A DNA stretch of 64,000 nucleotides, taken from positions 1 to 64,000 of the forward strand of contig JAFYHT010000023.1 in the NCBI GenBank assembly GCA_017539025.1. The letters are read 5' to 3'. This document shows, one piece after another, positions 8,585-16,414 of this stretch (positions within the stretch are counted from its first letter, which is position 1; every line of letters begins with the position of its first letter). Both the position numbers and the translations under genes were made by a program. The notes below the pieces were generated by a model. It was not told where the DNA came from. It did no database searches and saw only the letters and a program-made list of their open reading frames with translations. The stretch comes from Erysipelotrichaceae bacterium (GTDB taxonomy: Bacteria; Bacillota_I; Bacilli_A; Erysipelotrichales; Erysipelotrichaceae).

Positions 8585-8625
8585 ATGTAGATGTTCGGGA
8601 ATCCCCTGAAGAAAGCGAGGTAACG

Positions 8626-9054
8626 ATGCGGTATAACGGAGGATATCTTATCGGGCAGATCAACAAACTGACGAGCAGAAAGGTGAATGAATTGCTGAAA
8701 AAGGAAAAAGTCAAGGATTTCAACGGAGCTCAGGGAACTATCATGTATGTGCTTTACGACAGAAAGCAGATGACGATCAAGGAGATCTGTCAGGCCACAG
8801 GGCTGGCTAAGACATCTCTGACTTCCATGTTGGACAGGATGGAAAAGCAGGGACTGATCGAGAAGAAAGAAAACCTTGAAGATCGCAGAAGCACTCTGGT
8901 AAAGCTGACGGCAAAAGCACGGAAACAGAAGAAGCATATCGACAATGTTTCCGATAGCGTGAATCAGCAATACTACAAGGGGATGAAGGAATCGGAAATC
9001 ATCCGTTTTGAAAAGACGCTGGAAAAGATCCTTTACAACATGGAAAACGAGTGA
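8626..9054 (+). CDS. MarR-family transcriptional regulator
   Basis: A 142-residue winged-helix regulator. The recognition region is clear: MTIKEICQATGLAKTSLTSM (helix-turn-helix, about residues 48-67), followed by LDRMEKQGLIEKKENLEDRR, the MarR wing with the conserved DxRS-type turn. The ATG at 8626 has GCGAGG five bases before it. The open frame extends upstream into the terminator at 8561-8584, so the longer version is rejected. MarR proteins bind palindromes as dimers and often respond to phenolic ligands, metals or oxidants. The target is unknown; the downstream tdh-kbl operon has its own promoter after a terminator. Confidence 0.88.
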   Translation: MRYNGGYLIGQINKLTSRKVNELLKKEKVKDFNGAQGTIMYVLYDRKQMTIKEICQATGLAKTSLTSMLDRMEKQGLIEKKENLEDRRSTLVKLTAKARKQKKHIDNVSDSVNQQYYKGMKESEIIRFEKTLEKILYNMENE

Positions 9055-9082
9055 TCGATCATATCTGTCAGACGACGAACGA

Positions 9083-9106
9083 AGCAGGCAAAAAAGCCTG
9101 TTTTTG
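9083..9106 (+). terminator. Intrinsic terminator after the MarR gene
   Basis: GCAGGC pairs with GCCTGT around a 6-A loop and runs into TTTTTG. The stem is short, so strength is moderate. Confidence 0.7.
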
Positions 9107-9127
9107 TTTCGCTGCTTTTCTGCTATC

Positions 9128-9136
9128 TGTTAAAAT
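9128..9136 (+). promoter_or_regulatory. Extended -10 promoter of tdh-kbl
   Basis: TGT followed by TAAAAT, an extended -10 element, without a good -35 box. It gives a leader of about 44 bases that contains the AGGAGG ribosome site at 9175-9180. Confidence 0.6.
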
Positions 9137-9186
9137 AAAAGTAGCTGAACAAGAATCAGAAAATCATCATTTATAGGAGGCGTATC

Positions 9187-10263
9187 GTGGCTAAAAATGA
9201 CTCAATGATGTGGGCGATCGTAAAAGACAGAGACGATGTTGGTCTTACCATGAAGAGGGTGCCAATTCCTGAGGTAGGGTACAACGATGTCAAGATCAAG
9301 ATCCGCAAGACAGCGATCTGCGGAACGGATGTCCATATCTATCAATGGAATGACTGGGCAAGAAAAACGGTTCCTGTCGGTTTGACGATAGGACATGAAT
9401 ATGTCGGTGAAGTAGTTGAAGTCGGACCGGGTGTGGAAGGCTTCAAACCGGGAGACTTCGTATCGGGTGAAGGCCATATCACTTGCGGTAAGTGCAGAAA
9501 CTGTCTGGAAGGACACAAGGAAAACTGCAAGAATGCCAAGGGTGTCGGTGTCAATCGGAATGGCGCTTTTGCGCAGTATCTGGTGATCCCATCTTCCAAT
9601 GTCTGGCCTTGCAAGAAATCGATCCCGGAAGAGCTCTATGCGATATTCGATCCGTTTGGCAATGCGACGCATACGGCACTTTCTTATGATGTGCTGGGTG
9701 AAGATGTCATCATTGCTGGCGCAGGTCCGATCGGATGCATGGCAGCAGCCATTGCCAAGTTCTCAGGCGCAAGGCATGTCGTTGTGACCGATTTCAACCA
9801 GTATCGTCTGGATCTGGCGAAGAAGCTTGGCGCGACAAGAACGGTCAATCTCAATGAAGAGAAACTGGAAGATGTCATGAAGGCTATCGGCATGAAAGAA
9901 GGTTTTGATGTCGGCATGGAAATGTCAGGATCGCAGGCTGCCTTGAATCAGATGATCCACAACATGAAGCACGGCGGAAAGATCTGTCTGCTGGGCTTAC
10001 AGAACGATCATACAACAGTGGATCTGGAGACGGTGATCTTCAACGGCATCCATCTCAAGGGGATCTATGGAAGAAAGGTCTGGGATACCTGGTACAAGAT
10101 GACGACGATGATCGAGGCAGGACTGGATATTTCCAACATCATCACACATCGCATCGATGTCAGGGATTTTGAAGAAGGTTTCAAGGCAATGCTGTCAGGA
10201 CAGTCCGGAAAGGTCATCATGGACTGGGCTCATATCAACGAACTGGAGGTTGACGATGAATAA
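9187..10263 (+). CDS. tdh: L-threonine 3-dehydrogenase
   Basis: This enzyme oxidises L-threonine with NAD to 2-amino-3-ketobutyrate, the first step of threonine conversion to glycine and acetyl-CoA. The 358-residue medium-chain dehydrogenase shows the catalytic zinc site (CGTDVH and GHEYVGEV), the structural zinc cysteines in the [14 protein letters not shown] stretch, and the Rossmann motif GAGPIG. The start is GTG at 9187 with AGGAGG 6 bases upstream. The 3' end overlaps the kbl start by 8 bases, so the two are translationally coupled, as in Escherichia coli kbl-tdh but in reverse order. Confidence 0.95.
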   Translation: MAKNDSMMWAIVKDRDDVGLTMKRVPIPEVGYNDVKIKIRKTAICGTDVHIYQWNDWARKTVPVGLTIGHEYVGEVVEVGPGVEGFKPGDFVSGEGHITCGKCRNCLEGHKENCKNAKGVGVNRNGAFAQYLVIPSSNVWPCKKSIPEELYAIFDPFGNATHTALSYDVLGEDVIIAGAGPIGCMAAAIAKFSGARHVVVTDFNQYRLDLAKKLGATRTVNLNEEKLEDVMKAIGMKEGFDVGMEMSGSQAALNQMIHNMKHGGKICLLGLQNDHTTVDLETVIFNGIHLKGIYGRKVWDTWYKMTTMIEAGLDISNIITHRIDVRDFEEGFKAMLSGQSGKVIMDWAHINELEVDDE

Positions 10264-11449
10264 GAAGGAAGTATTGAATCACTATCATAACGAAGTTGAA
10301 AGTATCAAAGAAGCGGGATTATTCAAGGGTGAACTGCCTCTTGTTTCCCCGCAGGGTTCTCATGTCATCCTGGAAGATGGCAGAAAGGTGCTGTGCATGT
10401 GTGCCAACAACTATCTTGGCCTGGGTGACAACAGGCGTCTGATCGAGGCTGCCAAGAGGACTTATGATGAAAGAGGATTCGGTGTTGCTTCGGTCCGTTT
10501 CATCTGTGGTACGCAGGATATCCATAAGCAGCTGGAAAGAAAGATCTCTTCTTTCCTTGGAACGGATGATACGATACTGTATTCTTCCTGTTTTGATGCC
10601 AACGGCGGTCTGTTTGAGACTTTATTAGGTGAAAACGATGCGGTCATTTCCGATGAACTGAATCACGCTTCCATCATCGATGGTGTCCGTCTGTGCAAGG
10701 CAAAACGCTATCGTTATAAGAATAACGACATGTCAGATCTTGAGGTCAAGCTGAAAGAGGCCGATGAGAATGGCGCCAGGATCAAACTGATCGCAACAGA
10801 CGGCGTTTTCTCGATGGATGGTATCATTGCCAATCTGAAGGGGATCTGCGATCTGGCGGACCAGTATGATGCTTTAGTCATGGTAGATGATTCCCATGCG
10901 GTCGGTTTTGTCGGCAAGACCGGCAGAGGAACTTCCGAACATTGCGGTGTACAGGGCAGAGTCGATATCATTACCGGTACTTTAGGAAAAGCGTTGGGCG
11001 GTGCTTCCGGCGGTTATACTTCAGGTAGGAAAGAGATCATCGATCTGTTGAGACAGCGTTCCAGACCATATCTGTTCTCCAATTCTGTCGCTCCGGCGAT
11101 CGTCGGTGCTTCTTTAGAGCTTTTTACGATGCTGGAAGAGAGTACAGAACTTAGAGATCATCTGGAAGAAGTGACTTCCTACTATAGAGAAAAGCTCAAC
11201 GAAAACGGCTTTGATGTGATCGAAGGGACCCATCCTTGTGTCCCGGTCATGTTCTATGATGAGAAGATCACTGCCGAATTTGCCAAGCGTATGGTAGAAA
11301 AGGGTGTATATGTCGTCGCTTTCTCCTATCCTGTCGTTCCGAAAGGCAAGGCAAGGATCCGTACCCAGGTCTGCGCAAATCATAGCAAAGATGACATAGA
11401 CTTTGTGGTACAATGTTTCAATGAAGTCCGTAAAGAAATGGGCTTGTGA
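10256..11449 (+). CDS. kbl: Glycine C-acetyltransferase (2-amino-3-ketobutyrate CoA ligase)
   Basis: The 397-residue PLP enzyme cleaves 2-amino-3-ketobutyrate with CoA to glycine and acetyl-CoA, taking the unstable product of Tdh directly. Visible marks are the alpha-oxoamine synthase stretches [32 protein letters not shown] and [13 protein letters not shown]; the lysine of LGKALGG is the expected PLP Schiff-base residue. ATG 10256 lies inside the end of tdh, with GGAGG 6 bases before it. The open frame extends 33 codons further upstream within tdh, but that version has no ribosome site and adds non-family sequence. Confidence 0.95.
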   Translation: MNKKEVLNHYHNEVESIKEAGLFKGELPLVSPQGSHVILEDGRKVLCMCANNYLGLGDNRRLIEAAKRTYDERGFGVASVRFICGTQDIHKQLERKISSFLGTDDTILYSSCFDANGGLFETLLGENDAVISDELNHASIIDGVRLCKAKRYRYKNNDMSDLEVKLKEADENGARIKLIATDGVFSMDGIIANLKGICDLADQYDALVMVDDSHAVGFVGKTGRGTSEHCGVQGRVDIITGTLGKALGGASGGYTSGRKEIIDLLRQRSRPYLFSNSVAPAIVGASLELFTMLEESTELRDHLEEVTSYYREKLNENGFDVIEGTHPCVPVMFYDEKITAEFAKRMVEKGVYVVAFSYPVVPKGKARIRTQVCANHSKDDIDFVVQCFNEVRKEMGL

Positions 11450-11477
11450 AACATAAGAGAAAGGGAAAAGACAGATT

Positions 11478-12026
11478 ATGAAATTTGACCCTATTACGAT
11501 CAAAGACAAAACCGGTGTTGAAATACTGCTTAGAAATGCTCAGCTGGCTGATGCGAAAGATCTGATCAGCTATCTTGATAAGACAGCGGAAGAAACACCA
11601 TATACGCTCAGAGAACCGGGTGAGGTGAAACTGAGCATTGAAGAGGAAGAAAAGATCATCCAGCAGAAGAATGATTCCAAAACGGAACTGATGCTGGTGG
11701 CATATGATGGCGAGAAACATGTCGGCAACTGTACACTGATGGCACTTGGCAAAGGAAGCAAGCTGCAGCACAGATGTTCTGTTGCGATCGCCTTATACAA
11801 GGAATACTGGCGCAGAGGTATCGGCAAGACCATGATGACGACTGTGATCGATCTGGCAAAGAGGATCGGTTATGAGCAGATGGAACTGGATGTGATCTGC
11901 GAAAACAAGAAAGCCATCGCTTTATATGAAAGCCTTGGTTTTGAAAAGTGTGGAAGTATCCCTCATTGTCTGAAATTCAAGGACGGCACTTATGCCGATT
12001 CCTATATGATGGTCAGAAAGTTATAG
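11478..12026 (+). CDS. GNAT-family N-acetyltransferase
   Basis: A 182-residue acetyltransferase. The acetyl-CoA binding motif A is clear: the strand VAIALYKEYWRRGIGKTMMT (about residues 96-115) contains the R-x-x-G-x-G/A pyrophosphate loop RRGIGK. Motif B follows with LDVICENKKAIALYESLGF. The substrate cannot be told. It starts 28 bases after kbl with AGAAAGGG upstream of the ATG, so it may be read from the tdh promoter. It is followed closely by a small Imm32-like gene and a second GNAT gene, giving a run of four close genes. Confidence 0.88.
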   Translation: MKFDPITIKDKTGVEILLRNAQLADAKDLISYLDKTAEETPYTLREPGEVKLSIEEEEKIIQQKNDSKTELMLVAYDGEKHVGNCTLMALGKGSKLQHRCSVAIALYKEYWRRGIGKTMMTTVIDLAKRIGYEQMELDVICENKKAIALYESLGFEKCGSIPHCLKFKDGTYADSYMMVRKL

Positions 12027-12033
12027 GAGAATT

Positions 12034-12243
12034 ATGGAGTTTCATTGGATCGATGGTTTCAAGATCGAAGTAAAGATCGAAGATGATGCTGTTGTGATCA
12101 GTGGCAATCAAGAAGGCCTTCGTTCATTAGCGAATCACCTCAATGCACTGGCAGATGAAAAAGACAGAGATCATTTTCATCTGGATGAATACAATTCTCT
12201 TGAAGAGGGATCCAAACAGCTGATCATTGAAAAAATCGACTGA
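12034..12243 (+). CDS. Small protein resembling the Imm32 immunity family
   Basis: A 69-residue acidic protein. The central pattern ISGNQEGLRSLANHLNALA followed by HFHLDEYNSLEEGSKQLIIE resembles what I remember of the Imm32 family (immunity proteins of polymorphic toxins). The match is from memory of the pattern only. The ATG lies 7 bases after the upstream stop, with TAGGAG overlapping that stop. No polymorphic toxin gene is nearby, so it would be an orphan. It could equally be a housekeeping member of the same fold. Confidence 0.6.
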   Translation: MEFHWIDGFKIEVKIEDDAVVISGNQEGLRSLANHLNALADEKDRDHFHLDEYNSLEEGSKQLIIEKID

Positions 12244-12249
12244 AATAAT

Positions 12250-12660
12250 ATGATCGAATACAGAGAATTCGGTTCCAGACTGATAGAAGACGTATACAGG
12301 ATCTATGAAGAAAACGGATGGAGTGCTTATCTTTCGGATAAGGATAAGCTCATCCGTTCTTTTGATAAGTCTTTGTATATTCTCGGGGCTTTTGATGAAG
12401 AAAAGCTCGTCGGATTCGTAAGATGTGTCGGTGATGATGAATATATCGTCTATATCCAGGATCTGATCGTCAGACCAGGATACCAAAGAAAAGGCATCGG
12501 AAGAAAACTGATAGAACTGACTTCAAAGAGGTTTTCATCGATCCGGCAATTCGTGCTGATCACGGACAAAAACGATGAAGCTTCCAATGCTTTCTATCGG
12601 GCGATCGGATTAACGGAAGAATTCAACGGTTATCCGATCACTCATTATTTTCGATCATAA
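12250..12660 (+). CDS. GNAT-family N-acetyltransferase
   Basis: A 136-residue short GNAT protein of the YhbS/RimI-like size class. Motif A is IQDLIVRPGYQRKGIGRKLI (about residues 71-90), with the canonical Q-R-K-G-I-G-R loop for acetyl-CoA. It ends with a C-terminal strand around AFYRAIGLTEEF. It is not a close copy of the GNAT at 11478: lengths and flanks differ. It starts 6 bases after the Imm32-like gene and probably ends the operon, because a hairpin terminator lies at 12690-12718. The substrate is unknown. Confidence 0.87.
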   Translation: MIEYREFGSRLIEDVYRIYEENGWSAYLSDKDKLIRSFDKSLYILGAFDEEKLVGFVRCVGDDEYIVYIQDLIVRPGYQRKGIGRKLIELTSKRFSSIRQFVLITDKNDEASNAFYRAIGLTEEFNGYPITHYFRS

Positions 12661-12689
12661 GCAACAGATCGATTTATAAGGCGAAACAA

Positions 12690-12718
12690 AAAGTACAGCT
12701 TACACTGTACTTTCTTTT
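12690..12718. terminator. Hairpin terminator, usable on both strands
   Basis: AAAGTACAG pairs with CTGTACTTT around CTTACA; CTTTTAC follows on the plus side and TTGTTTC on the minus side. It ends the GNAT operon. It also stands where a terminator would stand for the tRNA-like fragment at 12725-12792 on the minus strand. Confidence 0.75.
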
Positions 12719-12724
12719 ACACTA

Positions 12725-12792
12725 TGGGGCGAACGATGGGGCTCGAACCTATGAAATACCTAGTATCTGAAACGCATGAATAAGTATTTCAG
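12725..12792 (-). repeat. Decayed tRNA-His 3' fragment, copy A
   Basis: Read on the minus strand, the last 28 bases before and including CCA match the T arm and 3' acceptor of the tRNA-His at 15523-15601 almost exactly. The anticodon arm is mostly deleted and the D arm and 5' acceptor are absent. Where the 5' half should be, there is a weak hairpin with CTGAAA and TTTCAG ends (12767-12792), as in copy B. It cannot be a working tRNA. Confidence 0.8.
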
Positions 12793-12917
12793 GGAAACGC
12801 GCAGTTAATAAAATAGTGGATTTTCTTTTTAAATTCCTTCTCAAAATCTTCTTACAGGATCATTACTAAAACCCGCTGCAAAATCAAGAGCACCAAAGGA
12901 AACCTGGAAGATGGAAA

Positions 12918-14045
12918 ATGATCAATGCTAAAATGATATCAGCAGAGGAAGCGATGACAGGTACAAAATGTATCGATCTGACTGACAGATCCAGAAAAGA
13001 AAAACTAGGAACAGACAAGGAAGAATACAGACGGCTGAAAGTCCGTTTCTATTATTCGGGTATTGATGAGCCGGATAAAGAACCTGTCAGACTGGTCAGC
13101 GAAGATATCTATAAGCAGCTGGGTATCGATAATCCGGACCTTGACCGTTACTACAGGCACATAAAGGTATATGAAGATCTGAAGATGAAAGAAGGCTCTT
13201 TTCATCTAATCCTCTTTTCACATGGGTACGGATGTCCTGCGGAACAGAATTCCGATCTGTGTTCCCATTTGGCCGAAAACGGATATATTGTCGCTTCGAT
13301 CGCCCATACCTATGAAGCTTCCGATGTCGTTTTTGAAGATGGAACCAGGATCGGTTACGATGAATCTCTGACAGAGAAGATGCATACAAAATCGCTGCTT
13401 GCCTATCTGGATCATTATTTACTGAACAGACAGAAGCTCAGTCCTGAAAAGGCCTGGAAACATTTTGACAGACGGCAGCACAGATACAGTCCCTTCATGA
13501 TGGAGCGTATCGAAGAGTGGGTGAAAGACGATCTTTTCGTCCTTTCCTGCATCCATGAGATGAATGAAGAAGAAGGGTCTTTCCTGTACCATAAGATCGA
13601 CTTCTCTCACGGTGTTGGGGCAACAGGGCATTCCTTTGGAGGAGCTGCCGCCTATCATCACTGTCTGAATGACGATGAGATCTGCTGCGGCGTCAACATG
13701 GACGGCTCCCTGTATGGTGAACACGATGAAAAAATAAATCACAAGCCCTTTATGCAGATTGCCTGCAGAACTGACGATAACACCGTTGCCAGAGCGTTCA
13801 TATTCCATGACAGGCCTGTCCATTTCCTGTCTTTTAAGAATATGACGCATATGGGCTTTACGGATCTGAAACTCATTACGGATAAAAAAGAACTGGTCGG
13901 AACATCTGATCCGGAGCAGACCATGCTTGTACTGAATGAAGCGCAGCTTGCGTTCTTTGACCGATATCTGAAGCAGGGGGAAACCGAAGACGCTTCTAAA
14001 TTTCAGTTAGATGAGAGCGCTCTTTCGGAATATAAGGTCCTATAA
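12918..14045 (+). CDS. Alpha/beta hydrolase, PAF-acetylhydrolase-like
   Basis: A 375-residue protein with an alpha/beta hydrolase fold related to the platelet-activating-factor acetylhydrolase and chlorophyllase-like esterases. The nucleophile elbow is GHSFGG (about residues 237-242), the following acidic residue is probably in NMDGS, and a likely catalytic His is in MTHMGF. The oxyanion region is LILFSHGYG. No signal peptide is seen, so it is probably cytoplasmic. It lies between tRNA-His fragments A and B, and a terminator shared with fragment B follows at 14061-14090. The substrate is unknown; esterase or lipase activity on short acyl chains is an inference. Confidence 0.8.
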   Translation: MINAKMISAEEAMTGTKCIDLTDRSRKEKLGTDKEEYRRLKVRFYYSGIDEPDKEPVRLVSEDIYKQLGIDNPDLDRYYRHIKVYEDLKMKEGSFHLILFSHGYGCPAEQNSDLCSHLAENGYIVASIAHTYEASDVVFEDGTRIGYDESLTEKMHTKSLLAYLDHYLLNRQKLSPEKAWKHFDRRQHRYSPFMMERIEEWVKDDLFVLSCIHEMNEEEGSFLYHKIDFSHGVGATGHSFGGAAAYHHCLNDDEICCGVNMDGSLYGEHDEKINHKPFMQIACRTDDNTVARAFIFHDRPVHFLSFKNMTHMGFTDLKLITDKKELVGTSDPEQTMLVLNEAQLAFFDRYLKQGETEDASKFQLDESALSEYKVL

Positions 14046-14060
14046 GATCGATATGTAAAT

Positions 14061-14090
14061 AAAAACATCTCCGTTTGGAGATGTTTTTCA
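14061..14090. terminator. Hairpin terminator shared by the hydrolase and tRNA fragment B
   Basis: AAAAACATCTCC pairs with GGAGATGTTTTT. The stem core ACATCTC/GAGATGT is the same as that of the terminator behind the intact tRNA-His (15488-15511), so this is a duplicated tRNA terminator now also serving the plus-strand hydrolase. Confidence 0.85.
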
Positions 14091-14097
14091 GATAATC

Positions 14098-14179
14098 TGG
14101 GGCGAACGATGGGGCTCGAACCCACGAAATGCCAGAGCCAAAATCTGGTGTCTGAAACGCCTATAAATAGGCATTTCAG
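14098..14179 (-). repeat. tRNA-His 3'-half duplicate, copy B, with an attached palindrome
   Basis: On the minus strand, 14151 down to 14098 copies the intact tRNA-His from the base before the anticodon stem through CCA. One difference is in the anticodon (GTG changed to TTG). The D arm and 5' acceptor are missing; instead a 28-base near-perfect inverted repeat (14152-14179) with ends CTGAAA and TTTCAG and inner GCCTAT/ATAGGC is attached. The unit plus its terminator looks like a duplicated tRNA 3' end or an attachment-site remnant. Confidence 0.85.
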
Positions 14180-14571
14180 TAAAATGTGCGGTTAATGAAA
14201 AAGGACGCATTTTCGTTAAAGATCTTCTCATGTTTTTCTCAAAGAAGACTAAATCGGATTCAATCAAAAAAGCGAATAAGACGTGCTTATTCGCTCTAAA
14301 TCTTCATCTTTTATCAACTGTATGTTGATTGCGATTTGAATATCATCGATGAAGTCTTTGAATTCTTTTTTTGGCATCGGCAGAAGAGAACACTATTGTT
14401 TTCCTTCAAAATTGCTGAACACGCAAAGAACTGATCGGATGCCATGATATGAGTTTTCAGGTCATCATGTTGATCGTCATATTGTTTGATTGTTTCTGTT
14501 GGCGGGTTCAATGATATCGGGACTTCAGAGTTCTGTTTCCTATGCAGATATGCCTTCGGTATAGATAATCA
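14180..14571. other. Gene-poor stretch between fragment B and the second hydrolase
   Basis: About 390 bases without a convincing gene. It contains a minus-strand terminator (14265-14295) and a 65-codon minus open frame (14314-14511) that begins at TTG without a ribosome site and has no family I recognise. It is probably decayed sequence, or the long 3' untranslated region of the hydrolase mRNA. Confidence 0.5.
14265..14295 (-). terminator. Minus-strand terminator
   Basis: AGCGAATAAG pairs perfectly with CTTATTCGCT around ACGTG. On the minus strand it is followed by TTTTTTG. It is the first strong terminator downstream of the hydrolase at 14572-15318. Confidence 0.85.
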
Positions 14572-15318
14572 TCAATCCACAAGCTCTTTGGCGATCTCTT
14601 GCGCATAAGCTTCCGGCTGCTTACCCAGGAATTCGCAATGATCTGAGCCTTTACGTACAATGATCCTGGCCCAGGGATACATCTTTTCTGCCAGCGGCTT
14701 TCCTTTGATGAGATCAAATTCCTTTTCACCCCACTCGAAAATCATATTCTGACAGTTTTCCTCTTTCAGAACCGCAGCACAACCGGCGTTGCATCCTGCC
14801 ATGATCTGGGATAGGCATTTCCTGCTTAACATGCTCATCTGTTTGGACATGGTGTTCCCTAATTCGCTGCCATAGATCGGTTCTAGGGTTTTCGTGAGAT
14901 ATGTCGGATCTTTCTTTGTCTTCCTGAGAGCCATCTTATAAAGAAGCGGTGAAAGTACTGACTGAATTCCTGTTATTTTTGCTAATGGCGTACCGTCAAG
15001 ATGAATGTGTTTTATATGAATACCGTCCAGTTTAAGGAATTCCATGGATGTAATGCTTCCCATAGATGCCGCATATAGCAGTTCTATCTCATTTATTCCT
15101 TTTTCTTTCAGGAAACGGGACAGTTCTTTGGCATCCTTCTTCGGGGAAAAGAACATGTCCGGATCATCGCCGTGACCGGCCTGATCAGGCGCTACAAGGA
15201 AATAATCACCCGGTATCTTTTTGCCCATATGTTCAACCAGCTGTTTACCTGGCAAAAGCATCGGATGAAACATCACGATTGCAGGGTCTTTTGGATTTCC
15301 ATAAGAATGAATTATCAT
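14572..15318 (-). CDS. Alpha/beta hydrolase
   Basis: A 248-residue alpha/beta hydrolase. The nucleophile elbow reads AASMGS (about residues 83-88), an atypical form of GxSxG with alanine in the first position. The strand IVMFHPMLL carries the oxyanion region, LVAPDQAGHGDD is the typical loop after strand 4, and the final GSDHCEF supplies the catalytic His. No signal peptide is seen. The ATG has AAGGAG upstream on the minus strand, and an extended -10 promoter lies at 15346-15354. It sits between tRNA-His fragment B and the intact tRNA-His, so it is one of two single-gene intervals bounded by tRNA copies. The substrate is unknown. Confidence 0.8.
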   Translation of the reverse strand: MIIHSYGNPKDPAIVMFHPMLLPGKQLVEHMGKKIPGDYFLVAPDQAGHGDDPDMFFSPKKDAKELSRFLKEKGINEIELLYAASMGSITSMEFLKLDGIHIKHIHLDGTPLAKITGIQSVLSPLLYKMALRKTKKDPTYLTKTLEPIYGSELGNTMSKQMSMLSRKCLSQIMAGCNAGCAAVLKEENCQNMIFEWGEKEFDLIKGKPLAEKMYPWARIIVRKGSDHCEFLGKQPEAYAQEIAKELVD

Positions 15319-15345
15319 AAAAAGCTCCTTGATATTATGTAAGAT

Positions 15346-15354
15346 ATTTTAACA
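15346..15354 (-). promoter_or_regulatory. Extended -10 promoter of the minus-strand hydrolase
   Basis: On the minus strand TGT is followed by TAAAAT, with no clear -35 box. It lies about 28 bases upstream of the hydrolase start. Confidence 0.6.
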
Positions 15355-15481
15355 CGAAAGAACAAAAAGCCTGTTATATTTTGATTACTGTAATGTCAAT
15401 GGTTTTGTTCTTAGTTACAGTTAATCCGATTTGGAAAAGTTTAAAAAGATCAGTATTTAATAGGTTTATTTTACTTTGAAT

Positions 15482-15511
15482 AAAATAAAACATCTCCGAT
15501 CAGAGATGTTT
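15482..15511 (-). terminator. Terminator of tRNA-His
   Basis: AAACATCTC (15488-15496) pairs with GAGATGTTT (15503-15511). On the minus strand it is followed by a T-rich tract and sits 11 bases after the encoded CCA. Confidence 0.85.
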
Positions 15512-15522
15512 CATAAACCAAA

Positions 15523-15601
15523 TGGGGCGAACGATGGGGCTCGAACCCACGAAATGCCAGAGCCACAATCTGGTGTGTTAACCAACTTCACCACGTCCGC
15601 C
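15523..15601 (-). tRNA. tRNA-His (anticodon GTG)
   Basis: On the minus strand the sequence folds into a full cloverleaf: 5' acceptor GGCGGAC against GTTCGCC, a D arm, the anticodon stem CCAGA/TCTGG with loop TTGTGGC giving anticodon GTG, T arm GTGGG-TTCGAGC-CCCAT, and an encoded CCA. A sigma-A-type promoter (15614-15642) lies directly upstream and a terminator directly downstream, so it is a single-gene unit. Two truncated copies of its 3' half lie further down the same strand at 14098-14151 and 12725-12766. Confidence 0.95.
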
Positions 15602-15613
15602 ATGTGCTTTATT

Positions 15614-15642
15614 ATTCTATCAAAGATTTATTCTGTTTTCAA
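15614..15642 (-). promoter_or_regulatory. Promoter of tRNA-His
   Basis: On the minus strand TTGAAA (15642-15637), a 17-base spacer and TAGAAT (15619-15614), placed 13 bases before the tRNA 5' end. It overlaps the control region of the divergent gene at 15659. Confidence 0.8.
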
Positions 15643-15651
15643 TGTTATAAT
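15643..15651 (+). promoter_or_regulatory. Extended -10 promoter immediately before 15659
   Basis: TGT plus a perfect TATAAT (15646-15651). The ATG at 15659 begins 7 bases later, the usual distance to the transcription start, so the mRNA should be leaderless. Confidence 0.7.
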
Positions 15652-15658
15652 CATGATT

Positions 15659-16333
15659 ATGATTGAGATCAAAGGGATCAGATTTGAGGTAGAGATCGTC
15701 CATAAGAAGATCAAGAATCTTTATCTGCGTTTAAATGATAACAGGATCGTTGCTTCAGCTCCTTTAAGGATGCCTGATTATGAAGTCTATCGTTTTATCG
15801 AAAGCAAGAGAGACTGGATCTACAGGACTTATGACTACATGTCTTATAAGAAGAGGATGGGTCATAAATATCAGGGAGGGGATATCTTCTATCTTTTTGA
15901 TGAGCCGTATCACTTGGAAAGGCTGATCGGAAAGAAGAATGTGTTGATCAAGGATAAGACGATCTATCTTTCCTATAAGGATGACAGTGAGGATTCGATC
16001 AAATATCTCTATAAGTATCTGGATAAGTATCTGATGGAAAGGGCTTTGGCTTTACTGAATCATCATCTGCCTTTTCTTGAGGATTACGGATACCATCAGA
16101 TCCCTGAACTGAAATGCCGTATCATGACTTCCAAATGGGGTGTCTGCTACACCAGAAAGAACAGTATCTGCATCTCTTCCTATCTGATCCATTATCCTTT
16201 GGAATGCCTGGAATATATCATGGTTCATGAGATGACACACTTCATCGTTCCGAATCATTCCAAGCGTTTTTATGAGGTCGTAGGGAATCAGATGCCGATG
16301 TATAAAGAGGCTGTAAAACTGCTGAAACAATGA
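15659..16333 (+). CDS. YgjP-like (DUF45) metallopeptidase
   Basis: A 224-residue protein of the YgjP/M48-related family. The zinc-binding HExxH motif appears in MVHEMTHFIVPNHSKRFYEV (about residues 189-208), with a further His in NHSKRF as the probable third ligand. The region SKWGVCYTRKNSICISS is the typical SRWG/GSCS-like signature before the active site. There is no membrane segment. Start ATG 15659 is chosen because a TATAAT box ends 7 bases before it; the open frame runs 61 codons further upstream through the tRNA-His, which cannot be coding. An ATG at 15653 is the alternative. The biological substrate of the family is unknown. Confidence 0.85.
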   Translation: MIEIKGIRFEVEIVHKKIKNLYLRLNDNRIVASAPLRMPDYEVYRFIESKRDWIYRTYDYMSYKKRMGHKYQGGDIFYLFDEPYHLERLIGKKNVLIKDKTIYLSYKDDSEDSIKYLYKYLDKYLMERALALLNHHLPFLEDYGYHQIPELKCRIMTSKWGVCYTRKNSICISSYLIHYPLECLEYIMVHEMTHFIVPNHSKRFYEVVGNQMPMYKEAVKLLKQ

Positions 16334-16357
16334 AAATTCTTTTCATGGTTGAAAGAC

Positions 16358-16386
16358 TTGAAACGGATTCTGCCAGCAGGTAAAAT
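16358..16386 (+). promoter_or_regulatory. Promoter of the leader peptide-ankyrin-EF-G-like operon
   Basis: TTGAAA (16358-16363), a 17-base spacer and TAAAAT (16381-16386). Transcription would begin near 16393, giving a leader of about 160 bases before the ankyrin gene. Confidence 0.7.
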
Positions 16387-16414
16387 ATTATATGTAAAGG
16401 ATATGTTTAATAAT

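Noticed and set aside
14098..14179. A second tRNA with anticodon TTG on the minus strand
   Set aside because: Only the anticodon arm, T arm and 3' acceptor are present; there is no D arm and no 5' strand to pair with the acceptor, so it is a fragment of tRNA-His.
14314..14511. 65-codon minus-strand gene
   Set aside because: TTG start without a ribosome site, no recognisable domain, in a region that looks decayed; reported only as part of the gene-poor stretch.
12690..15642. A complete integrative element at tRNA-His
   Set aside because: No integrase, excisionase or relaxase gene lies between the tRNA copies; only two hydrolases are present.
15476..15658. N-terminal extension of the metallopeptidase through the tRNA-His
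   Set aside because: The open frame crosses the tRNA gene and both promoters; the TATAAT box directly precedes ATG 15659.
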